Virus record (IMG/VR): IMGVR_UViG_3300041406_000131
Coordinates: 1-60,857 of that record
Direction: 5' to 3' (one strand)
Length of the DNA: 60,857 nt
DNA from: a virus
In this document: piece by piece, positions 31,682 through 40,447 of the stretch
Position numbering within the stretch: the stretch's first letter is position 1
How the letters are laid out: every line of letters begins with the position of its first letter
Position numbers and translations under genes: made by a program
The notes under the pieces: model-generated
The model's database searches: none
Told to the model about the DNA's origin: nothing
The model's input: the letters and a program-made list of their open reading frames with translations, nothing else

Positions 31682-32734
31682 GTGTCCCACTTCACCGTGA
31701 CCGTCGCGCTTCCGGCCGACACGACCGACATCAGCGAGGCGATTACCCGTCTCCTGAAGCCCTTCGACGAGAACCTCGATGTCGAGGAGCACACCGACGA
31801 GGACGGCGACACCTACTGGCGCAACCCCGACGCCAAGTGGGACTACTGGGTGATCGGCGGACGCTGGCGCGGCTACTTCATCCCCGCTGACGGCGTGGAG
31901 ATCCCCGACCCGCAGTCCGACCAGGACGAGATCGAGGGCCTGCCCGAGGTGCTGCGCACCGAGTACCGCTCACACTTCTCCTTCGGCCTGCTGGGGCGCG
32001 ATGAAGCCGACGACGCGAAGCCTGGACGGGTGGATGGCGGTCGTATCCGCTCACTCGACTTGAAGGCGTTGCGTGAGCGCAAGGCGCGCGAGGCAGAGGA
32101 GGCGTGGAACGAGTACGCCATGGCCATCGACGGCACTCCGCAGCACCAGCCGTGGAAGATCTTCTACGAGCGTGTCCAGCAGTCCGAGGCCGCCGCGCCG
32201 AAGCCGTGGAAGCAGCTGTGCGACGAGGCGTACGAGCGTGCCCGCCAGTCGCACGGCTTCACCTCGGAGGAGCAGTTCGACGAGTGGCTGAAGACCGTCG
32301 ACGACGACTCCGAGAAGCGCGCCCAGTGCGACGCGTACAACGTGACCAGCCGTACCGAGATGGACAAGGCCCGCGCCGAGTGGGAGTCCAGCCAGGCGTA
32401 CCCGATCAGCAAGGCCCGCAACGACTACGCGAACCAGCCGCGCATCAAGGCCCTGCGTGAGCACGAGACCTACCAGCAGTGGTTCGACGGCCCGGAAACC
32501 ACCTTCGACCACCTCACCCGCGACGAGTACGTCGAGCAGCAGCGCCAGCGCGCGGTCCCCGGCTACGCCACCGTCACGCACACCGGCCAGTGGCTCGCAC
32601 CCGGTCGCATGGGCTGGTTCGGCATGTCCGACGACAACGAGGACTCCTACCTCGCCTACGTCCGCGACGCCAACGCCTACATCGACTCCCTGCCGCAGGA
32701 CGCGTACCTCGTCGTCCTCGACTGCCACATCTGA
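31682..32734 (+). CDS. Conserved phage protein with a WDYWVIGGRW motif
   Basis: 350 residues from GTG 31682. The first 65 residues (SHFTVTVALP; NPDAKWDYWVIGGRWRGYF) are a motif shared by many actinophage proteins, also in phages of other Gram-positives. The middle is long, charged and helical (residues 125-270) and the end returns to beta strands (DNEDSYLAYVRDANAYIDSL). No enzymatic motif is known to me. It is the largest unassigned gene in this part of the operon. Confidence 0.7.
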   Translation: MSHFTVTVALPADTTDISEAITRLLKPFDENLDVEEHTDEDGDTYWRNPDAKWDYWVIGGRWRGYFIPADGVEIPDPQSDQDEIEGLPEVLRTEYRSHFSFGLLGRDEADDAKPGRVDGGRIRSLDLKALRERKAREAEEAWNEYAMAIDGTPQHQPWKIFYERVQQSEAAAPKPWKQLCDEAYERARQSHGFTSEEQFDEWLKTVDDDSEKRAQCDAYNVTSRTEMDKARAEWESSQAYPISKARNDYANQPRIKALREHETYQQWFDGPETTFDHLTRDEYVEQQRQRAVPGYATVTHTGQWLAPGRMGWFGMSDDNEDSYLAYVRDANAYIDSLPQDAYLVVLDCHI

Positions 32735-32743
32735 GGGGACACG

Positions 32744-32968
32744 GTGACTGACCGCGAACGCGCCGTCGACTACATCGCCATCTTCATCAACGCGGGCGCC
32801 TGCTGGGAGTTCTACGCCCCGCTCGACGCCGTCAAGACCGCCACGGGCATCCGCCTCGGCAGCGTCGAGATCTGTCCCGATCCGGACCAGCCAGGCGTCT
32901 GGCTGCTCAAGGACGGCGAGAGGACCACCCGCTACCGCAAGGCCGAGCCCGCTGAGGTGACCTCGTGA
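32744..32968 (+). CDS. Small protein, function unknown
   Basis: 74 residues from GTG 32744. Starts AVDYIAIFINAGACWEFYAP; the C-terminal part is a basic beta hairpin. Nothing recognised. Overlaps the next gene by 4 bp. Confidence 0.58.
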   Translation: MTDRERAVDYIAIFINAGACWEFYAPLDAVKTATGIRLGSVEICPDPDQPGVWLLKDGERTTRYRKAEPAEVTS

Positions 32969-33339
32969 GCACGGCTGACGTCAGCATCCCGCGCGAAGCC
33001 GTCGACGCTGGAGCCCGCGCGATCATGCGGTCCGCATACGCAGGCGACGACAGCCAGTGGGACAAGCTGCTGCCGACCCAGCAGCACATCGTCCGCGAAC
33101 GTGCGATGGAAGTGCTCAACGCCGCCGCACCACTGATCGTGGCCGCCGAACTCGACCGGGCGAAGACCGAACTGGAACGCCTCGCCGCCGCGCGAGACGC
33201 CATCGCTGGCGACGACGACGAGCCGGACGAGGACAACGAGTGCACCGACGAGTGCCACACCGCCGGCGCGCTCGCCACCTACGCGCGCGTGATCTCCCGA
33301 CTGTCCAGTCGGTCACGAGAGCTGCGAGCACAGTCGTGA
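32965..33339 (+). CDS. Helical protein next to the methyltransferase, function unknown
   Basis: 124 residues from GTG 32965. Mostly helix (PLIVAAELDRAKTELERLAA) with an acidic loop DDDEPDEDNECTDECH. It overlaps the methyltransferase start by 4 bp, so it may be its partner, but there is no direct evidence. Confidence 0.58.
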   Translation: MSTADVSIPREAVDAGARAIMRSAYAGDDSQWDKLLPTQQHIVRERAMEVLNAAAPLIVAAELDRAKTELERLAAARDAIAGDDDEPDEDNECTDECHTAGALATYARVISRLSSRSRELRAQS

Positions 33340-34148
33340 CCGCGCCCGAGCCGTACTTCGCCGACGAGCACGTCCAGCTCTACTTGGGCGACATGCGCGA
33401 GCTCCTGCCTCAGCTCGCCGTAGAGGCGGACGCGTGCGTCACTGATCCACCCTATGGCGAAACCTCCCTGGCCTGGGACCGCTGGCCAGACGGTTGGCCC
33501 GCGCTCGTTGCCCAGCACACCAACAGCATGTGGTGCTTCGGGTCCATGCGCATGTTCCTCGATCAGCGCGACGAGTTCTCGGGCTGGAAGCTCGCGCAGG
33601 ACTACGTCGGCGAGCACGTGGTCGACACGACGATCTGGGAGAAGAACGCGACTAGCGGCCCCAACAAGGGGGACCGTTTCAGTCGGGTGCACGAGATCGC
33701 CACTCAGTGGTACCGGGGCGCGTGGCGAGACATCTACCACGAGACACCACGAGTTCCGTCAACAGCGGAGCGTGTGAACCCGATCGGATTTGTGGGCAAC
33801 AGGAAGCCGAACAGTGTGGCGCATCGGGGCGCTTACACCGAGCACACCGCGTTCATCAACGACGGCCTGGTCTACGTGAGGTCGGTGTTGAGGGCGAAGA
33901 ATATTCGGCGTCGTGCCTGCTGGACTCATCCGACCGAAAAGCCTGCGGAGATCATCGCTCCGCTCATTGAATCCAGCGTGCCGCCTGGCGGGCTGGTACT
34001 CGACCCGTTCGCCGGGTCCGGCTCAACGCTGCTGACCGCCCGCCAGCTCGGCCGCCGCGCGATCGGCATCGAGGCGTCCGAGGAGTACTGCGAGCGTGCC
34101 GCGAAGCGCCTGTCCGAGGTGGACCTGTTCACCGGGAGTGCGTCGTGA
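33336..34148 (+). CDS. DNA methyltransferase, beta class (N4-cytosine or N6-adenine)
   Basis: 270 residues from GTG 33336. The catalytic motif DPPY (37-40) comes before the AdoMet motif DPFAGSGST (223-231), which defines the beta class. THPTEKP precedes the AdoMet site as usual. Target may be A (N6) or C (N4); DPPY is found in both. No restriction enzyme gene is near, so it probably protects phage DNA against host systems or marks it. Confidence 0.88.
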   Translation: MTAPEPYFADEHVQLYLGDMRELLPQLAVEADACVTDPPYGETSLAWDRWPDGWPALVAQHTNSMWCFGSMRMFLDQRDEFSGWKLAQDYVGEHVVDTTIWEKNATSGPNKGDRFSRVHEIATQWYRGAWRDIYHETPRVPSTAERVNPIGFVGNRKPNSVAHRGAYTEHTAFINDGLVYVRSVLRAKNIRRRACWTHPTEKPAEIIAPLIESSVPPGGLVLDPFAGSGSTLLTARQLGRRAIGIEASEEYCERAAKRLSEVDLFTGSAS

Positions 34149-34312
34149 CCGCGCCCGAGGTGCACGACGAGGACCGCGACCGCCGCGGCGAACCCGTCAC
34201 CGCAGCCGGCCTCCCGCTCACGTTCGTCGAGCAGACCGACCAGTGGGTCGAGCTCACCCCGCCCGACAGCCAGGTCGGGTTCACCGTCCACGAAAGCGAG
34301 ATCCGCCCGTGA
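34145..34312 (+). CDS. Short protein between two methyltransferases (55 aa)
   Basis: GTG 34145 overlaps the stop of the first methyltransferase, and its own stop overlaps the start of the second. Sequence starts TAPEVHDEDRDRRGEPV and ends with a VELTPP beta strand. No known family; coupling suggests it is translated. Confidence 0.6.
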   Translation: MTAPEVHDEDRDRRGEPVTAAGLPLTFVEQTDQWVELTPPDSQVGFTVHESEIRP

Positions 34313-35865
34313 GCGTCACCTTTACGGACATTTTTTGTGGAGCGGGCGGCTCGTCCACCGGTCTCGTCAACGCAGGTTTCGAGCTCAAGCTCGCCGCGAA
34401 CCACTGGCAGCGCGCCATCGAAACCCACTCCGCGAACCACCCCAACGCCGAGCACCTGTGCGCGGACGTCAACAACTACGACTTCCGCAAGCTGCCCCGC
34501 ACCGACGTCCTGTGGGCGTCGCCGATCTGCACCGAGATCAGCCCCGCCGGTGGCCGCCGGCGCACCAAAGGTCAACTGTCGCTCCTCGACGAGGGACCGA
34601 TCGCGAACGAGGCCTGGGAACGCACCAGAGCCACCGCCTACGACGTCATCCGCGCGACCGAGGTGCACCGCTACAAGGCGGTGCTGTGCGAGAACGTCGT
34701 CGAGTTCGTCACCGACTGGGAGCTGTTCAACTGGTGGCGCAGCGGCATGGAGCTGCTGGGATACAACTCGCAGGTCGTGTCCATGTCCACCGCGCACGTC
34801 GGCGGCGACGGCATCGACTACGCGCCGCAGTGGCGGGACCGCATCTACATCGTGTTCACCCGCAAGGACATTCGGGAGCCTGATCTGGCGTTGCGCCCGT
34901 GGGCGTGGTGCCAGGAATGCGGCGACAACGTCCGCGCGGTGCAGTCGTGGCGCAACGGCCGCAAGGTCGGCAAGTACGGCCAGCAGTACGACTACCGCTG
35001 CCCCAACACGTCGTGCCGTCACGCCCTGGTCGAGCCGTACACCCGGCCCGCTGCGGACATCATCGACTGGTCCGACGTCGGCCAGCGCATCGGCGACCGG
35101 AAGAAGCCGCTCGCGGAGGCGACGATCCGCCGGATCGAGGCAGGGCTGCGGAAGTTCCCGGACCTGCGCTCGGTCATCACCGTGAACCAGGGCGTGCACG
35201 ATGGCCGCGCCTACCCCGCGGACGCCCGCCCGCTCGCCACCCGCACCATCAAGATCGGTGACGGGCTGCTCGTGCCCGCCGGCGGCACGTGGAACGACAC
35301 CGCGACCAGCCTCGCCGACCCGATGCGCACCCGCCTGGTCCGCGACAACGAAGCCGTGGTCACCGAGCCGTTCGTCGTGGAGTTCCGTCGCAACGCGGAC
35401 GCCTCCCCGATCCACGACCCGCTCGCCACGGTCACCGCACAGGGCGGCCACCACGGTGTAGTCGTGCCCGAGGGCGCGTTCTACGTGAAGAACTACGGCG
35501 GCTACCTCGACCCCAAGAGGGCGACCAAGCCCATCACCACGCCGCTGAGCACCGTGACGGCCAGCAACTCGCACTCGCTCGTGATTCCATACCGCAACGC
35601 CGCGCCGAAGACCACGCGCGAACCGTTCCTCACCATGGCCACGAAGGACTCCGCGGCACTCGTGCAGCCCGCGGTGTCGGTGGAGGACTGCAACTTCCGC
35701 ATGGTGCAGCCGGCCGAGCAGTTCGGCGCACAGGGCTTCCCCGTCAGCTACATCCGCAAGGGCAACAAGGGCGAGCAGACGATGCAGGCGGGCAACGCGG
35801 TGTCGGTGAACGCCGCCCAGTGGATCGCCATGCGTATCGCCAGCGTGCTCGACACCGCCGCCTGA
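34309..35865 (+). CDS. C5-cytosine methyltransferase with variant motif IV
   Basis: 518 residues from GTG 34309. Motif I is FCGAGGSSTG (9-18), motif IV reads SPICTEIS (71-78; usual form PC) with Cys74 as nucleophile, motif VI ENV (128-130), motif VIII QWRDR (174-178), motif X GNAVSV (495-500). Between VIII and X are about 315 residues, including a zinc-type CxxC pair (CQEC ... CPNTSC near 205-240). This is longer than most bacterial enzymes. It likely modifies phage DNA. Confidence 0.85.
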   Translation: MSVTFTDIFCGAGGSSTGLVNAGFELKLAANHWQRAIETHSANHPNAEHLCADVNNYDFRKLPRTDVLWASPICTEISPAGGRRRTKGQLSLLDEGPIANEAWERTRATAYDVIRATEVHRYKAVLCENVVEFVTDWELFNWWRSGMELLGYNSQVVSMSTAHVGGDGIDYAPQWRDRIYIVFTRKDIREPDLALRPWAWCQECGDNVRAVQSWRNGRKVGKYGQQYDYRCPNTSCRHALVEPYTRPAADIIDWSDVGQRIGDRKKPLAEATIRRIEAGLRKFPDLRSVITVNQGVHDGRAYPADARPLATRTIKIGDGLLVPAGGTWNDTATSLADPMRTRLVRDNEAVVTEPFVVEFRRNADASPIHDPLATVTAQGGHHGVVVPEGAFYVKNYGGYLDPKRATKPITTPLSTVTASNSHSLVIPYRNAAPKTTREPFLTMATKDSAALVQPAVSVEDCNFRMVQPAEQFGAQGFPVSYIRKGNKGEQTMQAGNAVSVNAAQWIAMRIASVLDTAA

Positions 35866-35892
35866 CCCCAACCGTCCACGGAGGACACCGCC

Positions 35893-36789
35893 ATGACCGA
35901 CTTGCCCGAACTCGAAGGAACCGTGCGCAGCGGGGCGATCATCGTGCCAAACGAGGGCCACGAGCGCGTCGAATACGCGGTCGAGTGGACGTTCCCCGCG
36001 GGCCACCGCACCTACACGCTCGGCTCGTTCAGCCGTGCCGCGTGCGAGGAACGCATCGCCAACCAGGATCGGCCTGGGGTGGTGGGCACGCTGGTGCAGT
36101 GCACGGTCTCCAGGTCGCGGTGGGAGCCGGTTCTGCCGGACGGCGTGCTGCGCCTGGACCAGCTCGACGTGTCTGCCACCTACAACGGCATCAAGATCGT
36201 GGAGATGGGTGAGGGCATCTGCGAGGGCTACACGCTCGCGGTCTTCACCGTCAATCCGAAGCTGGCTCAGGCTGCGGCGCGCGCCTACCTGGCGGCCGAG
36301 GAATACAGGCGGGACGTCGAGTTCCGCTGGCCGGACAGCCCGGTGCGGTGGTGGGTGGTGTTCGACAACTGCGGTTGCGGCGCCACCTGCCCGCACACGC
36401 CCGAAGACGAGGACGACGACCCTGAGCATGACTGCGCCCGCTTCGGGTTGCCGCCGTGCTTGGAGCAGTTGGGCTGGCTCGGTCAGACGGTCGACGAGGG
36501 CACACCGGGTGCGTTGCCGGTGGTCGAGTTCGAGGTGACCGGTCTGGCGGTGGCCATGCCTTCGCACTATCGGATCGCTGAGGCCATCTTCGACTCGCTC
36601 GATGCCACCCAGCGGGCGCGAGAGGTCGTGCCCGTCCACACGAAGCTGGATGCAGACGTGGTGGCCGATGCGGTGCTGGCGCTCGTTACCCCGGAGTTGG
36701 AGCGGCTGGGGCGGGAGAACGCTGTTCAGGCGGCACTGATCGAGGCACAGCACCAGGAGCTGCTTGCTGCCAAGCGGGAGGTGTCGTGA
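35893..36789 (+). CDS. Phage protein with a C-terminal domain shared with 37612, function unknown
   Basis: 298 residues from ATG 35893 with GGAGG upstream. Residues 1-150 look like an alpha/beta domain. There is a CGCGATCPHTPEDEDDDPEH stretch (about 157-176). Residues 225-275 (IAEAIFDSLDATQRAREVVP ... VVADAVLALVTPELERL) are clearly homologous to residues 28-75 of the protein at 37612. The shared module may mediate a common partner. Confidence 0.65.
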   Translation: MTDLPELEGTVRSGAIIVPNEGHERVEYAVEWTFPAGHRTYTLGSFSRAACEERIANQDRPGVVGTLVQCTVSRSRWEPVLPDGVLRLDQLDVSATYNGIKIVEMGEGICEGYTLAVFTVNPKLAQAAARAYLAAEEYRRDVEFRWPDSPVRWWVVFDNCGCGATCPHTPEDEDDDPEHDCARFGLPPCLEQLGWLGQTVDEGTPGALPVVEFEVTGLAVAMPSHYRIAEAIFDSLDATQRAREVVPVHTKLDADVVADAVLALVTPELERLGRENAVQAALIEAQHQELLAAKREVS

Positions 36790-37025
36790 GCACCGTGTCG
36801 CGCCGTGAGACGACCATCCGCCGTTTCGAGCAGGTCGTGCCCGCACGTGAGCCGTGGGGCGCGGACTGGACTGAGGTGATGAAGGCGATCAGCGCGGCCG
36901 TGCAGGAGATGAAGGAGAAGGCGATCTTGCCGGGTGACATGGAGCCCGCCGACGACCAACTGCGGATGCGCGTCGAGGACGAGGCGATCGTCGTCTACTA
37001 CGAGAAGGTCGAGGTGACCCAGTGA
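36786..37025 (+). CDS. Small protein, function unknown
   Basis: 79 residues from GTG 36786. A helix (WTEVMKAISAAVQEMKEKAI) and a C-terminal strand pair (DEAIVVYYEKVEVTQ). It overlaps both neighbours by 4 bp. No known family. Confidence 0.6.
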   Translation: MSTVSRRETTIRRFEQVVPAREPWGADWTEVMKAISAAVQEMKEKAILPGDMEPADDQLRMRVEDEAIVVYYEKVEVTQ

Positions 37026-37615
37026 GCCTCGCGGAGAACCTGCTCGCAGCGCGCACCAGCGGCGGGCTTAGCCAGCAGAAGGTCGCCGACGCCATCGGCA
37101 TCACACGTTCCGGCGTGTCCGATGTCGAGCGCGGCCTGCGCGACGTGTCCGCGGCCGAGCTCAAGGCGTTCGCTGATCTGTACGGCCAGTCGATGGACGC
37201 GTTGATGGGCGGCGTTCCAACTGACCCGGCGCCAGATCTGGCAACGCTGCTGCGGGACACGCTGGCCAGGCTGGAGATCACCCAGGCTGAGCTCGCCCGA
37301 CGTTCGGGGTTCTCGGTGAAGCACATCAACCAGTTGGCGCAGGGGCTGGCGCACATCACCGCTGCGAGCGCGCTGCGGTTGGAGCGGGCGACCGATGTGC
37401 CCGCGGCTGAGTGGCATCGCGCCGGGGCGGCGTTGCAGGACAGCCAACTGCGGCGCCGTCCGCACGTCTGGTGGTCGCCCCGGCTCGGTGTGCTGGAGGA
37501 GCTGCTGGGTGGAACCGGGGTGGACGTGCTGCGGGTCGTCACCAACACCGTGCTGGACGAGCTGCCCGACGACGCGGTGGCACTGCTGCCTGCCAACGAA
37601 AAGAGGAAGCGATGA
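37022..37615 (+). CDS. Regulator with two XRE helix-turn-helix domains
   Basis: 197 residues from GTG 37022. Domain one at 5-60 (LSQQKVADAIGITRSGVSDV) and domain two at 80-130 (ITQAELARRSGFSVKHINQL). The second resembles HigA-type antitoxins and repressors. The C-terminal region is helical (GVLEELLGGTGVDVLRVVTN). Overlaps 4 bp with neighbours. It could be a second regulator of late or middle genes; no toxin is adjacent. Confidence 0.75.
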   Translation: MSLAENLLAARTSGGLSQQKVADAIGITRSGVSDVERGLRDVSAAELKAFADLYGQSMDALMGGVPTDPAPDLATLLRDTLARLEITQAELARRSGFSVKHINQLAQGLAHITAASALRLERATDVPAAEWHRAGAALQDSQLRRRPHVWWSPRLGVLEELLGGTGVDVLRVVTNTVLDELPDDAVALLPANEKRKR

Positions 37616-39183
37616 GCGAGCCGACGTTGTGCAACTGCGGGCCGTGCCAGCGGGAAGCAGCCGCGCGCAACGCTCCGATCCCGTACCTGTGTCGCACTGT
37701 CGCTGAGGCGATCTTCGACGCGTTGGACGAGTCGCAACGTGCCCGCGAGGTGCTGCCCATCCACACGAAGGCTGACGTGGACGCCGCCGCTCGGGCCGTG
37801 CTGGCTGTCGTCACACCCGAACTGGAACGACGAGATGCAGAGATCGGGCGGCTGAACGATGTGCGGCTGAACTCGCGCGTCCAGTGGCGTGCGGACCTCG
37901 ACGAGATCGCCGATGCGCTCGGCCTGGAGAAGGACCTGCCGACAGCCCGGATCGTGCACTGGGCGAAGGACACCGCTGCCGAACGGGACTCGCTCCGCGC
38001 CGACATGGGCATCCGTCACGGCGCGCTGAACGGAGTGCTCGGTCGTTCCGGTAACCCGTCGCCATCCGACTACTACGAGGCGATCGACCAAGTCGCTGAC
38101 TTGGTCAACGCAGCCCGAAGGCTCGCGCGACGCGGCTCGGAGTCGGTACCCGCCACCCCGGGGCCGGTCCGCGATCGACTGTCGGTCGTCGCCCACCCCG
38201 GCCTGGACTTCCCTGACTGCCTCACTGATTACGCCCAAGGCCAGGTGTCCGCGTACGAGCGGGCGATCGAGGAGTGCGAGGGCTGGGCACACCATCTGGA
38301 TCGTGCGTACGCGGCGCCGTACCTCGATGTGGCGCGGTGGCTGGAAGGGCGGGTCGGGTGGTTCCGGGAGCGTGCAGCCCAGGCGCAGTCCGGCGTGGAC
38401 CTCGCAGTGGCGGAGGCGGCCCCGCGCGCTGAGTTCGCTCCAGGCGCCGTCGTGAAGTGGACCGGTGACACCGGCTGGTTCGTGGGCCGGATCATCGGCC
38501 CGACGTCTGCCGACACCCTCAGGTCTGCAGGACTGAGCTTCCCTGGCGAGAAGGTGTGGGACGCCGAGGTGACCGACCTCGGCACGTTCTATGCGGGCAA
38601 GGACCACCAACTGGGCGCGACCGTGCACCTGACCGAGGAGCGCATCGAGTTCGCCCAGGACGACGAGCCGCTGTCGGAGGAGTTCCTCACGCTGGCGCGC
38701 AAGGCCCACGCCGAGATCGAAGGCCACCTCGCGGAGAACCCCGTGCCGTCGCCGGCTGCTTCTGCTGATACCACACCGGCCCGCGACGACGAGTGTGGCG
38801 CGCTGGAGGGCATGACCGGTATCGAGTGCGACCGCTACCCCGGCCATCAGGACTGGCACTCGGGCAAGCACACGCCGCGCACGGACGGCACCGAGTCGGT
38901 TGGCTACCCGGTCCACATCCAGTGGCCGCGCATGGACTACGACCGGTGCGCGCCCGCGTCGAGCACGTTCCGCGAGGGCGACCGCGAGCCGCAGCCCGAT
39001 GTCCGATTCGTGCGCGGCTCGCGGTCCGGGCGGACGTACGAGCGGCGCAGCGACGGCTACGGCGGGCACTGGGACTACCAGAACGGAGACGGGATCTCCT
39101 GGCGCGTCTGGGAAGCCCTGCTGCGCGAAGAGCGGTCGGTCCAGGTGCTCCCCAACACCGAACACGAAAGGCCCGTCGACTGA
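37612..39183 (+). CDS. Large multi-domain phage protein, function unknown
   Basis: 523 residues from ATG 37612. A Cys-rich start (CNCGPCQREAAARNAP), the shared AEAIFDALDESQRAREVLPI domain (28-75), a coiled-coil segment (75-130), a middle helical domain (150-260), an SH3-like strand region near 275-340 (VVKWTGDTGWFVGRIIGP) and a Cys/His stretch at 405-425 (CGALEGMTGIECDRYPGHQD). It looks assembled from modules. No catalytic residues recognised. Confidence 0.65.
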   Translation: MSEPTLCNCGPCQREAAARNAPIPYLCRTVAEAIFDALDESQRAREVLPIHTKADVDAAARAVLAVVTPELERRDAEIGRLNDVRLNSRVQWRADLDEIADALGLEKDLPTARIVHWAKDTAAERDSLRADMGIRHGALNGVLGRSGNPSPSDYYEAIDQVADLVNAARRLARRGSESVPATPGPVRDRLSVVAHPGLDFPDCLTDYAQGQVSAYERAIEECEGWAHHLDRAYAAPYLDVARWLEGRVGWFRERAAQAQSGVDLAVAEAAPRAEFAPGAVVKWTGDTGWFVGRIIGPTSADTLRSAGLSFPGEKVWDAEVTDLGTFYAGKDHQLGATVHLTEERIEFAQDDEPLSEEFLTLARKAHAEIEGHLAENPVPSPAASADTTPARDDECGALEGMTGIECDRYPGHQDWHSGKHTPRTDGTESVGYPVHIQWPRMDYDRCAPASSTFREGDREPQPDVRFVRGSRSGRTYERRSDGYGGHWDYQNGDGISWRVWEALLREERSVQVLPNTEHERPVD

Positions 39184-39608
39184 TGATGCAACTCGACGAC
39201 GACGCGATCCTCGCGTGCGCCGATCTCGTCGGCCGCACAGGAGCGACGGACTTCCAGATCGGCTACCTCCACGACGACGTCCCTGCGGACCAGGCGGGCT
39301 GGTACGCCCACGCCCAGTACCGCGGGGCCCGGATCGGTGTTGAGGACAAGCCGGGCCCGGTCGAAGCGGCAGATGCCCTGTGCCGCCGACTTCTCACTGG
39401 GGCCCAGTGCTTCCACTGCAAGAAGCTGGTCGCCATCTCCGACTTCGGCGCTGTGGCTTACAACTCGCATCTGACCGACGGCACGTTCTGGTCGGCGCAG
39501 GCAGCCGCGAAGGCAGGGCAATGCCGTTGGCGCCGCGAAGGTCCGAAGTGGGTGCGCGGCTGTGAGTCGTCCCCGTCTCCCTCGCAGGAAGGCGGAACCG
39601 ATGGCTGA
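39183..39608 (+). CDS. Small protein with a C-terminal zinc site, function unknown
   Basis: 141 residues; ATG 39183 overlaps the previous stop. Contains ACADLVGRTGATDFQIGYLH, then LLTGAQCFHCKKLVAIS (C-x2-C) and QCRWRREGPKWVRGC: a zinc ribbon separated by 40 residues. It ends EGGTDG, the same six residues as the next protein. Confidence 0.62.
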   Translation: MMQLDDDAILACADLVGRTGATDFQIGYLHDDVPADQAGWYAHAQYRGARIGVEDKPGPVEAADALCRRLLTGAQCFHCKKLVAISDFGAVAYNSHLTDGTFWSAQAAAKAGQCRWRREGPKWVRGCESSPSPSQEGGTDG

Positions 39609-39807
39609 GTCTCTCCAGCGCTACTGCCTGTGTGGCGCGACCGCATCAGCCGCGTCCACTCCGCCCGCGTTGGCTGAGGGCGTCATCCGGGAGTGGCAGC
39701 GCCTGCACTCAGGCGAAGGCTGCGGGCCTGCTACCCGCCAGCAGGCCGCAATGGCGCGCAGGCGTGAAGAGCGCGCGCTCGCAAGGGAAGGCGGAACTGA
39801 TGGGTGA
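39601..39807 (+). CDS. Small protein, function unknown
   Basis: 68 residues from ATG 39601, about six bases after GGAAGGCGGA. Starts MAESLQRYCLCGATAS and is helical after residue 25. It also ends with EGGTDG, and its 3' end repeats the junction sequence seen before its own start. Confidence 0.58.
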   Translation: MAESLQRYCLCGATASAASTPPALAEGVIREWQRLHSGEGCGPATRQQAAMARRREERALAREGGTDG

Positions 39808-40240
39808 GCCGAACGTCAACATCAACCGCATCGAGTACGGCGTTCGAACCTCGTTCGGGGGCGGCAGTCACGTCACGGCGTATGGCACGGATCGGGCTGC
39901 TGCGGAACGGGAGGCGAAGCGGCCCGTCTGCGCGGGACAGACCCGCGTGCTGGTGAAGCGTGCGGTCGCGGTGAGCAAGTGGTTGGACAAGCGGCCTACT
40001 GCAGCTGACTGGGCCGAGGACCTGCCGGAGCGGCTCGTGCGCACCGCCGAACTGGCACTGATCGACCATACGCCGGGCGACGAGCACACCAATCCTGCTG
40101 CACGGAAGGTTGTCGCGGCTGTGCTGCGTGCGCTTACCCGCGCTGACTGCCCGAAGACGCTGACCGCGATCGACATCAGGATCTGGGCCAACGATGCCGA
40201 GCGTCTCCCGCCCTCTTCCGCTGTAGACGAAGGGAGGTAG
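39800..40240 (+). CDS. Phage protein, function unknown
   Basis: 146 residues from ATG 39800, overlapping the previous gene by eight bases. N-terminal strands (NVNINRIEYGVRTSFGGGSH) with an AYGTDRAAAEREAKRPVC helix; the second half is helical (ERLVRTAELALIDHTPGDEH). Not recognised. Confidence 0.6.
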   Translation: MGEPNVNINRIEYGVRTSFGGGSHVTAYGTDRAAAEREAKRPVCAGQTRVLVKRAVAVSKWLDKRPTAADWAEDLPERLVRTAELALIDHTPGDEHTNPAARKVVAAVLRALTRADCPKTLTAIDIRIWANDAERLPPSSAVDEGR

Positions 40241-40243
40241 GTC

Positions 40244-40447
40244 ATGCCGTTGTCGAAAGCGTGCCAGCGCAGGTGTTCTGGCGCGGCCCGGTACCACGTG
40301 TACGCGGGCGAGACGCGGACATCGTGCTGCGGCCGGCATCTCACCAGAACGGTCGACATGGTCATCAAGCTGGAGCGGGAGGCGGGACGGCCGGTGCGGT
40401 CGGTTGTTGTCGCCCAGGTTCTCGGAGGAGGTGGGGACGTTGTCTGA
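40244..40447 (+). CDS. Small Cys-containing protein, function unknown
   Basis: 67 residues from ATG 40244. Cys at ACQRRCSG and TSCCGRHL could form a zinc site. C-terminal helix (VDMVIKLEREAGRPVRSVVV). Overlaps the next gene by eight bases. Confidence 0.58.
   Translation: MPLSKACQRRCSGAARYHVYAGETRTSCCGRHLTRTVDMVIKLEREAGRPVRSVVVAQVLGGGGDVV

Noticed and set aside
34129-36846. Very long antisense frame (about 905 codons) over the methyltransferase genes
   Set aside because: Composition is Arg/Val/His-rich with no motif; the + strand has conserved methyltransferase motifs throughout.
37022-37615. HigA-type antitoxin of a toxin-antitoxin pair
   Set aside because: No adjacent toxin-sized gene with a RelE/HigB pattern; two tandem XRE domains fit a regulator better.
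36889-39165. Antisense frame of about 758 codons
   Set aside because: Opposite to coupled + strand genes with 4-bp overlaps; no domain or ribosome site.
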